Of a stretch of DNA of 64,000 bases, positions 55,310-64,000 are shown piece after piece. Position 1 is the first letter of the stretch. Every line of letters starts with the position of its first letter. This DNA is from Syntrophotalea acetylenivorans (GTDB taxonomy: Bacteria; Desulfobacterota; Desulfuromonadia; Desulfuromonadales; Syntrophotaleaceae): contig NZ_CP015519.1 of the NCBI RefSeq assembly GCF_001887775.1, forward strand, positions 2,046,001 to 2,110,000. The letters run 5' to 3'. Under the pieces are notes generated by a model. It saw nothing but the letters and a program-made list of their open reading frames with translations, was not told the origin of the DNA and did not search any database. The translations under genes were made by a program, and so were the position numbers.

Positions 55310-56293
55310 ATGAGTGAACGTGCCAATTACTTCAAAATCGGCCTGTTCGTGTTGTGCGGCGCGGTGATTGCCGTGGTGGGTTTGCTGGCCCTCGGCGCCG
55401 GGTCGCTTCTGCAAAAAAAATTCTTCGCCGAATCATACTTCGAGGAGTCGGTACAAGGGCTCGATATCGGCTCGCCCATCAAGTTCCGTGGGGTGCAGAT
55501 CGGTCGGGTCGAAACCATTACCCTTGTCGGATCCGAATACTCCACGAATAAACGCTATGTGCTGGTTCGCTTCTCCCTCTATCGGGACGCCGTCGGCGCC
55601 CTGAGCCAGGCGGCGGTAAAGCGTTTCGTCGACAGTGAAGTGGAGAAGGGCCTGCGGGTACGCCTGGCTTTTCAGGGGGTCACCGGGGCGGCTTACCTCG
55701 AAGCGGACTACCTCGAAGCCGAGCGAGCTCCCTGGTTGAGCATCGACTGGCAACCGGACTATCCCTTTTTGCCCTCAGCTCCGAGCACTATCACCCGCTA
55801 TAGCGAAGCCATCGATGGAATCCTGAAAAATATCGAACAGATTGATATCCAGTCCATCGCCTCCGGTCTGGAAAAGGCCCTGACGGCAATGAACGGGTTC
55901 ATGGAGAAAGCCCAAGTAGGCGAAATCGGCCAGCAGACCGTCCAGTTGATGAGCGAGCTGCGCGCCACCAACCGGCGCCTGGAACGGATGGTGAGCAAAG
56001 CCGAAACCCCCGTCGATACCCTTCTGCAGGAGTTGCCGAAGACAGTGCAGAACCTCAACCGGTTGACGATGCAGCTCAATGCCCTGGCCGGTGATCTGCC
56101 GGAAAGCATCACCCCCCTCGGCAGTACCCTGCGCCGCCTTAATGGCATGCTGGCCGCCGAGCAACAGACCATTGAAGAGACCTTGGACAATATTCAACAA
56201 GTGTCCGAAAATCTGCGCGACATCACCGACGACGCACGCCGCTACCCGGCTCAGATGTTGCTCGGTGCCCCGCCACCCCCTGTGGAGCCTTAA
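55310..56293 (+). CDS. mlaD: MCE-domain protein (MlaD-like)
   Basis: 327 residues. One N-terminal membrane helix (FKIGLFVLCGAVIAVVGLLALG), then an MCE domain with FEESVQGLDIGSPIKFRGVQIGRVETITL, then a long helical C-terminal region that probably forms a coiled tube across the periplasm. It is longer than the E. coli MlaD (183 residues) and nearer to PqiB/YrbD-like single-MCE proteins with extended helices. Binds lipid between MlaEF and the outer membrane. Confidence 0.92.
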   Translation: MSERANYFKIGLFVLCGAVIAVVGLLALGAGSLLQKKFFAESYFEESVQGLDIGSPIKFRGVQIGRVETITLVGSEYSTNKRYVLVRFSLYRDAVGALSQAAVKRFVDSEVEKGLRVRLAFQGVTGAAYLEADYLEAERAPWLSIDWQPDYPFLPSAPSTITRYSEAIDGILKNIEQIDIQSIASGLEKALTAMNGFMEKAQVGEIGQQTVQLMSELRATNRRLERMVSKAETPVDTLLQELPKTVQNLNRLTMQLNALAGDLPESITPLGSTLRRLNGMLAAEQQTIEETLDNIQQVSENLRDITDDARRYPAQMLLGAPPPPVEP

Positions 56294-56296
56294 ACA

Positions 56297-56920
56297 ATGT
56301 TCAGCATCCGCTACCGACATCTGCCCTGGCTGATTTTACCGGCGTTATTCCTGCTGATTGGCTGCCTGCGCCTGGAAAAGCCCTATCCGCAGAAGAACTC
56401 CTATCGCCTTGAAGCCCCCCCTGAAACCATAACCCAACAGCTCCTGTCGAACCGGATCCTGCAGATGAGTAAATTTGACAGTGCCCCGGCCTATCGCAGC
56501 AAGGGATTCATCTATCGTACCGGTGAACAGACCTGGCAGTCTGACTATTACCACCAATTCTTTACCTCGCCGGCAGGCATGATCACTGAACAGTGTCGAC
56601 GTTGGTTGCAGGAAACCGGTCTCTTCAATCAGATCAATCAGAGCGGCTACCCGCCGCCTACCGATCTGTTGCAGGGGCGTATCGTCGCCCTCTACGGCGA
56701 TTACCGCCCCGGGCATCAACCCATGGCAGTACTGGAACTGCGGCTGACTCTTATCAACGAAACCTCAAGTCCCGCCCAAACCGTCCTCGACAGACCCTAT
56801 CGCCGCAGCCTCCCCCTGGCGGACAATAATCCGACCACACTGGTAAACGCCTGGAGTGAGGCACTCACAGAGATCCTCCGTGAATTCGCCATGCAGGTAC
56901 AACAGAAACCAACACCCTGA
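56297..56920 (+). CDS. ABC transport auxiliary lipoprotein (PqiC-like)
   Basis: 207 residues, three bases after mlaD. The lipobox is LIGC near residue 23. The body (YRLEAPP ... LQMSKFDSAPAYRSKGFIYRTGEQTWQSDYYHQFF ... RWLQETGLF) is the pattern of the PqiC/YmbA auxiliary lipoproteins of MCE transporters. It is probably anchored in the outer membrane as the receiving end of the MlaEFD system. Confidence 0.88.
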   Translation: MFSIRYRHLPWLILPALFLLIGCLRLEKPYPQKNSYRLEAPPETITQQLLSNRILQMSKFDSAPAYRSKGFIYRTGEQTWQSDYYHQFFTSPAGMITEQCRRWLQETGLFNQINQSGYPPPTDLLQGRIVALYGDYRPGHQPMAVLELRLTLINETSSPAQTVLDRPYRRSLPLADNNPTTLVNAWSEALTEILREFAMQVQQKPTP

Positions 56921-57045
56921 GACCCTTCGCTATTCAATAAGGAATTCGGTAAAGACACACAGCTTTCTTGACAGCCACTGTGGCTATTTTAGGATTAAGA
57001 GAGAAACCAAGAAAAGTCCGCCTTTTGCCCCTTGTGGAGGAAGCC

Positions 57046-57315
57046 ATGAAACGGATTTTGAAAGATGCCGTCCGCATTGCCCAATCCGACCCGCACTTGG
57101 CCACCTTTGAGATCAGTGTCCAGGGAAACGAGCTACATCTATCCAAGGGAGGCGAAAGTTTTGCCCGCCTGCTGCCGGCCCAGAAGGAGCATCATTGGCG
57201 AATGGAATATTTTCACCAGGCGGACCGCTGGGAGCATATTGATTTCAGCGGGACCTTGGAAGAATGTCTGGCCTTTCTGGCTGAGAACACCCATTACCTG
57301 TTCTGGGAGGGGTAA
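57046..57315 (+). CDS. Small protein of unknown function
   Basis: 89 residues from the ATG at 57046, preceded by GTGGAGGAA; the frame extends upstream without support. A basic helical start (MKRILKDAVRIAQ) is followed by an alpha/beta region rich in aromatic and charged residues (WRMEYFHQADRWEHIDFSG, LAENTHYLFWEG). No family recognised. It lies downstream of the Mla operon on the same strand. Just after it is a run of eight A then eight G (57323-57338), a potential slippery tract. Confidence 0.65.
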   Translation: MKRILKDAVRIAQSDPHLATFEISVQGNELHLSKGGESFARLLPAQKEHHWRMEYFHQADRWEHIDFSGTLEECLAFLAENTHYLFWEG

Positions 57316-57408
57316 AATTCGCAAAAAAAAGGGGGGGGCTCCATTCATGGCCAATAGCAAAAGAGCAAAGGAGCGGTCTGTACTCCCGGCCGATATCCGC
57401 CGCAGACC

Positions 57409-58431
57409 TTAGCCGGTCTCCGTCCCAAGTAAGACGGCCAGCCAGCGGGTCTCATCACGACTCTCTAGAGCGATTTTAGCGGTCATCGTCAAAGGCACCG
57501 ACAACAGCATGCCCACCGGACCGAGCAACCAACCCCAAAACAGCAACGAGAGAAAAACCACCAGGGTCGAAAGGCCGAGTCCCCGGCCGAGAAATCGCGG
57601 TTCGAGCATGCTGCCGATCAGCAGATTGATGACCACATAGCCGACCGCCACCAACAAGGCCCGCAAAGGACCGAGCTGCACCAGGGTCAGCAGCACAGCA
57701 GGAAGACCGGCAATCACCGAACCGATATTGGGTACAAAATTAAGGGCAAAAGCCAACAGCCCCCAGAGCAGGGGCAGGTCGACGCCGAGGATAGTGACCA
57801 TGACCGTGACCAGCACGCCAGTAGCGAGACTGACGAGAGTCTTGATAAACATGTAATGTTTAACGTTGCTGATGAAAAATTCAAAGCGCCCCAAAGAGGA
57901 ATCGCTTCCCAAAATCGCGCGCAATTTGACTGGAAAGCTGGACGCCTCCAGAAGCATGAAGACCACCGTCATCAATACCAGAAAGCCGTTGGTTAACATA
58001 TTGCCCAGCGCATTGAGAAGAGTGGCAACCAGGCCCATTGCGGCTGCGGGATCGAGCAATTCGGTCACAACCGAGGTCGAAATATTGAGACCCAGTTTCT
58101 GAAGCCAGCCGACGGCCATAGTAGTCAACTCGCGGAGCTTCGCCTCATATTCCGGCAGACTGCCGCTAAGATCCCGCACTGAAGTACCGATCAGTACCGC
58201 CATCAGCAAACCGAACAGTAAAACCACCAGGATGACCATCAACAGTGCCAACCAGGTCGGCAGCCCTTTGCGCTGCAACCAGGTCATCGGAGACGTACTG
58301 ATAATGGCGATAAAGGCCGCCAGCAGAAAGGGCACCAGAATGGCCTTGGCGGCCTGCAGTCCGGCCAGCACCAGCACCAGGGCGGCCAGGGTAACAAGAA
58401 TCTGCGCAGCTCCTACTTGACGATTAGTCAT
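57409..58431 (-). CDS. AI-2E family transporter (YdiK/PerM-like permease)
   Basis: 340 residues from the ATG at 58431 (GGGAGCG upstream); the frame continues 47 codons further without a site. Eight or so membrane helices in the family arrangement: an N-terminal pair (residues 8-55), a long periplasmic stretch (about 85-160), then the conserved ALNFVPNIGSVIAGLPAVLLTLVQLG and GSMLEPRFLGRGLGLSTLVVFLSLLFWGWLLGPVGMLLSVPLT. Members export autoinducer-2, ions or other small molecules; the substrate here is open. Confidence 0.9.
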   Translation of the reverse strand: MTNRQVGAAQILVTLAALVLVLAGLQAAKAILVPFLLAAFIAIISTSPMTWLQRKGLPTWLALLMVILVVLLFGLLMAVLIGTSVRDLSGSLPEYEAKLRELTTMAVGWLQKLGLNISTSVVTELLDPAAAMGLVATLLNALGNMLTNGFLVLMTVVFMLLEASSFPVKLRAILGSDSSLGRFEFFISNVKHYMFIKTLVSLATGVLVTVMVTILGVDLPLLWGLLAFALNFVPNIGSVIAGLPAVLLTLVQLGPLRALLVAVGYVVINLLIGSMLEPRFLGRGLGLSTLVVFLSLLFWGWLLGPVGMLLSVPLTMTAKIALESRDETRWLAVLLGTETG

Positions 58432-58621
58432 AAAGAATTCGCTCCCGGAAATGAACGTGGAGAGAGAAAACACCTCATCGGACGAATCCGAAGACGCCCC
58501 CCTCTCCCTGCCAACACCAACCAGCCTACAAAGACAATAAGAGATATTAATCTTTTTGCCGGTACTCTGCAACCGGCCCCCTCAACGAATCTGATTTCTG
58601 CGAGCCTGCTATAATGTTCCC

Positions 58622-59260
58622 ATGAAAAGCCGTGATCGTCTTCGCCAGCTCATCGCTCAGGAAGCCGCCCGCCTCATGTACGAGGAACAGATTCGGGAGT
58701 ATCGCACCGCCAAGCGCAAGGCAGCGCGCCGCTTCGGCCCGGAGCAAAGTCTAAGCCTCGGCAACCACCTGCCTTCCAATGCGGAGATCCGCCAGGAATT
58801 GATGAGACTGCTCGACCTGCATGAAGAGCAATTACGCCCCGAGCGACTGCTGCAGCTGCGCCTTCTGGCCCTGAAATATCTCGAACTGATGGCGGCCTTT
58901 CGCCCCTACCTGGTCGGCTCGGTCCTTTCCGGCTGCGTCACCGAACGCAGCGACATCGACATTCATCTTTTTGCCGAGAGCCCGGAAGAAGTCGCCAACT
59001 TCCTGAAGGCGGAAGGCATATCCTTCGAGGAGAAACTGGTCACCGTCCGCCAAGGAGGGGAATCCCGCGACTATATCCATTTCTACCTGGAGGACCAAGG
59101 AATAGAGATCGAATGTTCCGTCTATGCAACCCGGGATCGCCACCGCGTGCCGCGCAGCAGCATCACCGGCAAACCGATGGAACGGGCTGACACCAAAAAG
59201 CTGCGCCGCTTGATCGCCGCCGCCCTGCCTCCTCCGGTCAGCAGTTCGCCGAAAAACTAA
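58622..59260 (+). CDS. Nucleotidyltransferase-domain protein
   Basis: 212 residues. A basic helical N-terminus (residues 1-90) precedes a minimal nucleotidyltransferase fold: VGSVLSGCVTERSDIDIHLF is the GS...DxD motif, and IEIECSVYATRD supplies a possible third acidic residue. A basic C-terminal helix (RADTKKLRRLIAAAL) follows. The substrate is not known; a role in RNA or antibiotic nucleotidylation cannot be told apart. Divergent from the AI-2E gene and convergent with folA. Confidence 0.82.
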   Translation: MKSRDRLRQLIAQEAARLMYEEQIREYRTAKRKAARRFGPEQSLSLGNHLPSNAEIRQELMRLLDLHEEQLRPERLLQLRLLALKYLELMAAFRPYLVGSVLSGCVTERSDIDIHLFAESPEEVANFLKAEGISFEEKLVTVRQGGESRDYIHFYLEDQGIEIECSVYATRDRHRVPRSSITGKPMERADTKKLRRLIAAALPPPVSSSPKN

Positions 59261-59270
59261 CTCCCGCCGG

Positions 59271-59744
59271 CTAGCATCGTCGATAGAGCACATGACGAAA
59301 CGAGCCGTAATCCCGATCACTGATCACCTGCCACTGGCTGAGATCAAAAGCTGGGAAGTAAGTATCGCCCGTATAGGCCCCCTTGACCCAGGAAATACTC
59401 ATAAGATCGGCCAAAGGCAAAGCATCTCGATAGATACCGACACCACCGGCGAAAAAGATCTTTTCTCCATAATTTTCCGCCAACTGCACAGCGCTTGGCA
59501 GATTCGGACAAATCTCAATCCCCGGAGTCTTCGACAGGTGACGACTAACAACGATAGTTCGGCGATCGGGCAAAGGGCGACCAATAGACGCAAAGGTGTG
59601 ACGCCCCATGATCAGGGTATGAGCACTGGTCAAATCACGAAACAGACGCAGCTCTTCGGGAATCTGCCAGGGGATCTCCCCGGCGGCCCCGATCAGGAAC
59701 TGCTCGGTCATGGCGACAATAATTATTTTACTGGATTTGATCAT
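59271..59744 (-). CDS. folA: Dihydrofolate reductase
   Basis: 157 residues from the ATG at 59744; upstream frame ignored. Motifs: IIIVAMTEQFLIGAAGEIPWQIPEELRLFRDLT (substrate pocket with Glu in the Asp/Glu position), LIMGRHTFASIGRPLPDRRTIVVSR (NADPH-binding) and IFFAGGVGIYRDALPLADLMSISWVKG. It reduces dihydrofolate to tetrahydrofolate. It is slightly diverged (IPWQIPEE for the commoner LPWxxPED), but all key residues are present. Ten bases separate its stop from that of the nucleotidyltransferase gene. Confidence 0.92.
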   Translation of the reverse strand: MIKSSKIIIVAMTEQFLIGAAGEIPWQIPEELRLFRDLTSAHTLIMGRHTFASIGRPLPDRRTIVVSRHLSKTPGIEICPNLPSAVQLAENYGEKIFFAGGVGIYRDALPLADLMSISWVKGAYTGDTYFPAFDLSQWQVISDRDYGSFRHVLYRRC

Positions 59745-60029
59745 CGGAAGTAGATAATCCGCAATGCAAGCGTTTTCGACTCTAAATTGCTGAAATAACA
59801 ACCGTCAGCATAGCATGTCGGTTGACCTACAGCCAGTTTTACGGCTAAATCAACAGGACACCTTTTGATTTTTATAGGCGTCCCGCCCAAAAGATTCTAC
59901 CGAAAGACCGGCATGACAATTTCTTTACAAACCTTTTACTTCCTGATGACCATTGAATCGCCTTGACATGATCTACTTATCACAGAGAGTCGAACCTTTT
60001 AGGTCCCCATCCCAAAAAAGGAGCATGTC

Positions 60030-61358
60030 ATGCGAAGAAATTTCCGGTCCCTGTTGCTTGTGCTTTTACTATTGAGCCTGGCCAGTATCAGCCAGGCCGC
60101 CTCACTGGTCAACTGCCAGGTCGAACTCGATCGCCGGGTCCTGCTGGCCGGTCCGACCCAGAAAACCGTCATTAAAATCGCTCTCGATGCCCCGCTGATG
60201 CCTCGGATCGAAGACCGATCGCCGGTAAACCTGGCCCTGGTCCTCGATCGATCCGGCTCCATGAGTGGCAATAAGATCGCCAAAGCCCGCGAAGCGGCTA
60301 TCGAAGCCCTCCACCGCCTGGGAGCCAAGGACCTGTTCGCATTGGTCGCCTACGATCACGGGGTCAAGACCCTGGTTCCGGCCCAACGGATCCGACATAG
60401 CGAAGGAATTGAAGCGCAGATTCGCCGAATTCGGCCGGGGGGCAACACCGCCCTGTTCGGCGCCGTCAGTCAGGGTGCCGCGGAGGTGCGCAAACACAGC
60501 GACTCGAATTACGTTCATCGGGTAGTGCTGCTATCGGACGGTCTGGCCAATGTCGGCCCCAGCAGTCCCGCCGATTTGGCTCGACTTGGGGCGGCACTCC
60601 TTAAGGAAGGCATCTCCGTCACCACAGTGGGAGTCGGCACTGACTTCAACGAAGACCTTATGACCCAACTGGCTGAACGCAGCGACGGCAACCACTATTT
60701 TGTCGAATCGAGCCGTGATCTGCCACGCATCTTTGCCGCCGAACTGGGTGACGTGCTCAGCGTGGTGGCCCGAAAGGTGATTATTGAGATCGATTGCCCA
60801 CCCGGGGTCAAGCCTTTACGTATCATCGGCCGCGAAGGACGCATCAAAGGACAAAAAGTTGAGGTTCGGATGAACCAGATTTACGGTGGCCAGCAAAAGT
60901 ATGCACTGGTCGAAGTCGAAGTACCTGTTTCTCAACCCGGCCAGCATCTTGACCTGGCCCGCGTCGACTGTCGTTACCAGAATGCCCTGACCGATACTCA
61001 TGAATCATCGACCACCATGGCCCGCACCCGCTTCAGCCAACGCCCCGAAGAGGTTCGCCAAGCAGCCAGTAAAGAAGTACAAAAAGCGGTAGTGGAAAAC
61101 GAAATGGCCGTCACCCGCGACGAGGCCCTAAACCTCTATAATGCCGGACGCAAGGATGAGGCAGCCCGCGCTCTGCGACAAAAAAGCGATGCTCTGCGGG
61201 AGCAGAACACCGAGCTCGGTTTTTCGGACCTGGCCGAAGAAGCCGGACAACTGCAAGACGAAGCCGCCGAGTTTGAAGCGGACCGACTCGATAAAACCCG
61301 GAAAAAGGAACTCCGTTCGGAAAGCTTCAAAGTACGTAAACAACAAAAAGCCTACTGA
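60030..61358 (+). CDS. Secreted von Willebrand factor A domain protein
   Basis: 442 residues with an AAAAAAGGAG ribosome site. A signal peptide (about 1-23, ending SQA) precedes a VWA domain whose metal site is D73-x-S75-x-S77 (VLDRSGSMS), with GGNTALFGAV and VVLLSDGLANVG. A beta-rich middle and a highly charged, helical C-terminus (from about 325, Glu/Arg/Lys-rich, ending RKQQKAY) follow. It is probably periplasmic and binds a partner through the metal site. Function unknown. It lies just upstream of a two-component pair and may share regulation with it. Confidence 0.87.
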   Translation: MRRNFRSLLLVLLLLSLASISQAASLVNCQVELDRRVLLAGPTQKTVIKIALDAPLMPRIEDRSPVNLALVLDRSGSMSGNKIAKAREAAIEALHRLGAKDLFALVAYDHGVKTLVPAQRIRHSEGIEAQIRRIRPGGNTALFGAVSQGAAEVRKHSDSNYVHRVVLLSDGLANVGPSSPADLARLGAALLKEGISVTTVGVGTDFNEDLMTQLAERSDGNHYFVESSRDLPRIFAAELGDVLSVVARKVIIEIDCPPGVKPLRIIGREGRIKGQKVEVRMNQIYGGQQKYALVEVEVPVSQPGQHLDLARVDCRYQNALTDTHESSTTMARTRFSQRPEEVRQAASKEVQKAVVENEMAVTRDEALNLYNAGRKDEAARALRQKSDALREQNTELGFSDLAEEAGQLQDEAAEFEADRLDKTRKKELRSESFKVRKQQKAY

Positions 61359-61367
61359 CCCCAATCG

Positions 61368-61405
61368 GGGAGCTGATCAGGTCGTTACCGGCCCGGTCAG
61401 CTCCC
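61368..61405. terminator. Hairpin after the VWA gene, weak terminator
   Basis: GGGAGCTGA and TCAGCTCCC form a nine-base-pair stem around a 20-base loop, ten bases after the stop codon. No T tract follows, so it may be a Rho-assisted end or a message-stabilising stem. Confidence 0.4.
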
Positions 61406-61493
61406 TGGCAATACCCGACACCTGATGGTACATTGAAGTAAACCACCCGACCTCCGGGTGGCCCGGGAAGTCCTGATGAAGGAAGCATTGCCC

Positions 61494-63143
61494 ATGAAAC
61501 GAAGTCATTGGATCATCGGCGCCTGGCTGTTACTGCTGATTCCAACCCTGCTGATCGGCGCTCTGGCGTTGCGACTCTTACGCAACGAACAGAACCTTCT
61601 GGCCGAGAACACCCTCAATGCCACCCGGCAGCGGACCGCCACCATCGCTGAAAACATCGACTTGACGGTGGCCGAACTCAAGGACAGCCTGCTCGACAGC
61701 TTAAGCGAACTTCCTTCCGACGATCTTGAACAACATTTGGAAAACTGGCGACTTGGCAACCCCCTGGTGCGCAACGTTTTCATCTGGAACAAAGACGGCC
61801 TGATATTACCCGACCCCAAAGCGCCTCCCAGTGCTGAAGCAGGGGATTTTACACTCCGCTATCAGGCCCTGTTTGCCGGCCGCGTTCCCTGGCAAAGACC
61901 TCAACCCGATGGACCGCAGGTCGCATCGCCTTCTTCTACTGGCGGCAAAAGCACGACCTATTCTCCCCGCCGGGAGCTGCGACAATTGGCCCAGCAGTTG
62001 AATCCAAAGCCAGAAATAGCAAAGGGAGTATCCGGTTGGCTGCCCTGGTTCTGGGAGGATGGTCTTTACCTCCTCGGCTGGCAGGAAGAGGTTGAAACTG
62101 GTCGACGTTTTGGCTTGGAAATCGAGATGATCGCCTTGCTTTCCCGCTTGATTACAAGTCTGCCCGAACCTTCATCTGGAGAAATCTACGCCTTGATCGA
62201 TGGGCAGGGACGCATCGTTCATCGCACCGGTGCGGGCGAACTTTCCGCCGACACGCCCCCCTTTGTCACTTTGCCCGTCGGCTCCCATCTGCCCCATTGG
62301 CAACTGCGCATCTATGCTTTGAATGGTCTTGACCCTGCCGGCGACCGTGGACTGTTGGTCCTTTCTACCCTGCTGGTCGGTTGTTTTATGGCCGCTATGT
62401 TATTCGGCGGCTCTCTGCTGTTGTGGCAAGCCTACCGCCACATGCGTGACGCCCGGCGCAAAACCTCCTTCGTCTCCAATGTTTCTCACGAATTGAAAAC
62501 CCCCCTGACGACCATTCGTATGTATGCCGAACTGCTTGATGAAGGCCGCATTGAAGAGACGGAAAAGCGAAGCCGTTATCTACAGGTCATTGTTTCCGAA
62601 AGTCAGCGCCTGACCCGTCTGGTCAACAATGTTCTCGACTTCAGTCGTCTGGAACAAAAACGCAAACATTATCATCTGACCCCCCTGCTTCTCGTCGAAG
62701 TGCTCGGGCAGGTTCTTGATGGTCAAGCCGAGCGCTTACGTCAGGCAGGTCTGGAACTTACCTACCACAAGCCGGTCCGGCCGCTGACTGTTAAGGCCGA
62801 TCGCGATGCCCTGGAACAAATCTTCCTCAATTTGATCGACAACGCGATCAAATATGCCGCAAAAGGGGGCGAACTGGTTGTCGAACTTCAACAGAATGAA
62901 AAGACCGCCGAAGCTCTGTTCATGGATTCCGGTCCCGGCATCCCAACATCCCAGCAGAAACGCATTTTTCAACAATTCGAGCGCGTCAACAACAACTTGA
63001 CCTGCAACCAACCGGGCTGCGGCCTCGGTCTTAGTATTGCCCGAAGATTGCTACAAGATATGCAAGGATCGCTTCACTACCGTCAGAGAGATGGTGGCGG
63101 TGCCTGCTTCATCGTACAACTGCCATTGATCAAGGAAGGCTAA
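61494..63143 (+). CDS. Sensor histidine kinase
   Basis: 549 residues from the ATG at 61494 (AAGGAAG upstream). Membrane helix 1 (about 6-26), a large periplasmic sensor region to about 290, and helix 2 (about 292-318). The HisKA motif FVSNVSHELKTPLTTIRMYAELL has the phosphorylated H332; HATPase boxes NLIDNAIKYA, MDSGPGIP and GCGLGLSIARRLLQ follow. No HAMP domain separates helix 2 from HisKA. Its partner is the response regulator that starts 21 bases later. The signal is unknown. Confidence 0.93.
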   Translation: MKRSHWIIGAWLLLLIPTLLIGALALRLLRNEQNLLAENTLNATRQRTATIAENIDLTVAELKDSLLDSLSELPSDDLEQHLENWRLGNPLVRNVFIWNKDGLILPDPKAPPSAEAGDFTLRYQALFAGRVPWQRPQPDGPQVASPSSTGGKSTTYSPRRELRQLAQQLNPKPEIAKGVSGWLPWFWEDGLYLLGWQEEVETGRRFGLEIEMIALLSRLITSLPEPSSGEIYALIDGQGRIVHRTGAGELSADTPPFVTLPVGSHLPHWQLRIYALNGLDPAGDRGLLVLSTLLVGCFMAAMLFGGSLLLWQAYRHMRDARRKTSFVSNVSHELKTPLTTIRMYAELLDEGRIEETEKRSRYLQVIVSESQRLTRLVNNVLDFSRLEQKRKHYHLTPLLLVEVLGQVLDGQAERLRQAGLELTYHKPVRPLTVKADRDALEQIFLNLIDNAIKYAAKGGELVVELQQNEKTAEALFMDSGPGIPTSQQKRIFQQFERVNNNLTCNQPGCGLGLSIARRLLQDMQGSLHYRQRDGGGACFIVQLPLIKEG

Positions 63144-63164
63144 AGAAATTGAAAGGAAGGGATC

Positions 63165-63866
63165 ATGGAACGAACCCGCATTCTGGTAGCGGAAGACGAT
63201 CTGCATATTCGCGAGGGACTCATTGATATACTCGAGGGGGAAGGCTATCAGGTGCTGGCCGCGGCAGACGGTGACGCCGCCCTGTCGCTCAGTGAAACCC
63301 ATAACTTTGATCTGGCGCTGCTCGACATCATGATGCCGGGACGCAACGGGTACGATGTCTGCCGGGAGCTGCGCCTTCAGCATCCCCACCTGGCCATCAT
63401 CATGCTTACTGCCAAAGGAGAAGAGATTGACAAGGTGCTCGGCCTGGAGCTGGGCGCCGACGACTATATCACCAAGCCCTTTGGCGTCCATGAACTACGA
63501 GCCCGCATCGCGGCCGTGCTCCGACGCAGTCAGCGCACAATTCAAGAAAACGAAGCGGTTTTGCCCTCAACTCTGGTTATGGGGTCGGCCACCATCGACC
63601 GCAAGACCTATCGTGGAAACCTTAAGGAACGTACCTTTAAACTCACTGCCCGGGAAATGAAACTCCTCGAAGCCTTCTACCGCCACCCCGACGAAGCCCT
63701 GCAACGCCACACCCTGCTCAATCTGGCCTGGGGCATCGACTATCAGGGCACCACCCGCACCCTCGACCAGCATATCGCCCAACTGCGAAAAAAAATTGAA
63801 ACTGACCCGTCCACCCCGCAGGTCATCACCACCGTGCATGGTATCGGTTATCGCTATGTGCCGTAA
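63165..63866 (+). CDS. OmpR-family response regulator
   Basis: 233 residues. The receiver domain has acidic pocket E10/D11/D12, phosphoacceptor D54 (LALLDIMMPGRNGYD), Thr82 and K104 (YITKPFG). A winged-helix DNA-binding domain follows (RTFKLTAREMKLLEAFYRHPDEALQRHTLLNLAWGIDYQGTTRTLDQHIAQLRKKIE). An AAGGAAGGG site precedes the start. It is activated by the kinase encoded just upstream. Confidence 0.95.
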   Translation: MERTRILVAEDDLHIREGLIDILEGEGYQVLAAADGDAALSLSETHNFDLALLDIMMPGRNGYDVCRELRLQHPHLAIIMLTAKGEEIDKVLGLELGADDYITKPFGVHELRARIAAVLRRSQRTIQENEAVLPSTLVMGSATIDRKTYRGNLKERTFKLTAREMKLLEAFYRHPDEALQRHTLLNLAWGIDYQGTTRTLDQHIAQLRKKIETDPSTPQVITTVHGIGYRYVP

Positions 63867-63919
63867 GGTAAAGCTAGTGATGGGTGGTCAGTAAAACCTT
63901 TTCCCCCTGTGTCGCAGCA

Positions 63920-64000
63920 GGAGCGAAGTGGATGGTACCCGAAGGGCAAGCAGCGAACTTGAATTAGTTTGAGGGTTTTAAACCCAGCAGCCCTTTGGAC
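63920..64000. repeat. Dispersed intergenic repeat, cut by the window edge
   Basis: After the response regulator the sequence contains AGCGAAGTGG, CCCGAAGGGCAAGC and the palindrome GGGTTTTAAACCCAGCA (63973-63989), the last shared with 4069-4086. It is non-coding and looks like the start of a longer dispersed repeat. Confidence 0.45.

Noticed and set aside
57347-57412. 21-codon frame after the A8/G8 tract
   Set aside because: The poly-G run can mimic a ribosome site; the peptide is short and basic and there is no supporting evidence.

Overview
The window looks like a chromosomal segment of a Desulfuromonadales-type bacterium (Pelobacter/Desulfuromonas/Geobacter relatives, Desulfobacterota). 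The evidence is a fused NuoBCD complex I subunit, a Desulfovibrio gigas-type molybdenum aldehyde oxidoreductase with its deltaproteobacterial accessory genes, a GC-rich Gram-negative gene style with Mla lipid transport and TonB-dependent transport, and many small structured intergenic repeats. No database could be searched, so all family calls rest on motifs and remembered family sequences.

Layout. 1-1.3 kb: the 5' part of a TonB-dependent receptor on the minus strand, preceded by what looks like a molybdenum-cofactor (Moco) riboswitch and a rho-independent terminator. 1.4-5.1 kb: a small lipoprotein, an elongation factor G paralogue and a metallo-beta-lactamase-fold hydrolase. 5.3-12.1 kb: housekeeping genes (pepA, serA, hisZ, purA, tRNA-Lys, tRNA-Glu, rnhA). 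12.2-26.5 kb: a complete complex I operon, nuoA-BCD-E-F-G-H-I-J-K-L-M-N, followed by a CoA-binding protein.

26.9-30.1 kb is an accessory stretch. It holds two small paralogous proteins of a DUF2292/YezD-like type, a TylF-like methyltransferase, a NifX-like protein and three copies of an unrecognised structured RNA-like element. Each copy ends in an intrinsic terminator and lies just upstream of a gene.

30.1-49.1 kb is a long, almost entirely co-directional molybdenum-hydroxylase island. It contains a molybdopterin-binding (MoeA-like) protein, the aldehyde oxidoreductase (mop), a flavin/iron-sulfur dicluster protein, a CxxC redox protein, a methyltransferase, a C-GCAxxG-C-C protein, a radical SAM protein, an AMP-forming CoA ligase-like protein, XdhC, a MobA-like nucleotidyltransferase fused to an HD domain, a histidine phosphatase, ModA, ModB, a short ModC, a DUF364-like protein, a DUF3343-like protein, a cysteine desulfurase of the EF2568 type and a second ModA. 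Together these read as molybdate uptake, pterin nucleotide attachment, and sulfur or selenium insertion for one enzyme, plus a set of conserved genes whose job is unknown. Gene order in the mop-to-nucleotidyltransferase part matches, from memory, the Desulfovibrio vulgaris DVU1559-DVU1551 locus.

49.3-64 kb: a transporter-sensor diguanylate cyclase, a GDSL esterase, a glycine-zipper lipoprotein, an Mla (MCE) phospholipid transport operon, an AI-2E-type permease, a nucleotidyltransferase, dihydrofolate reductase, a secreted von Willebrand A protein, and a two-component sensor kinase/response regulator pair. No transposase, integrase, CRISPR array or rRNA was seen.
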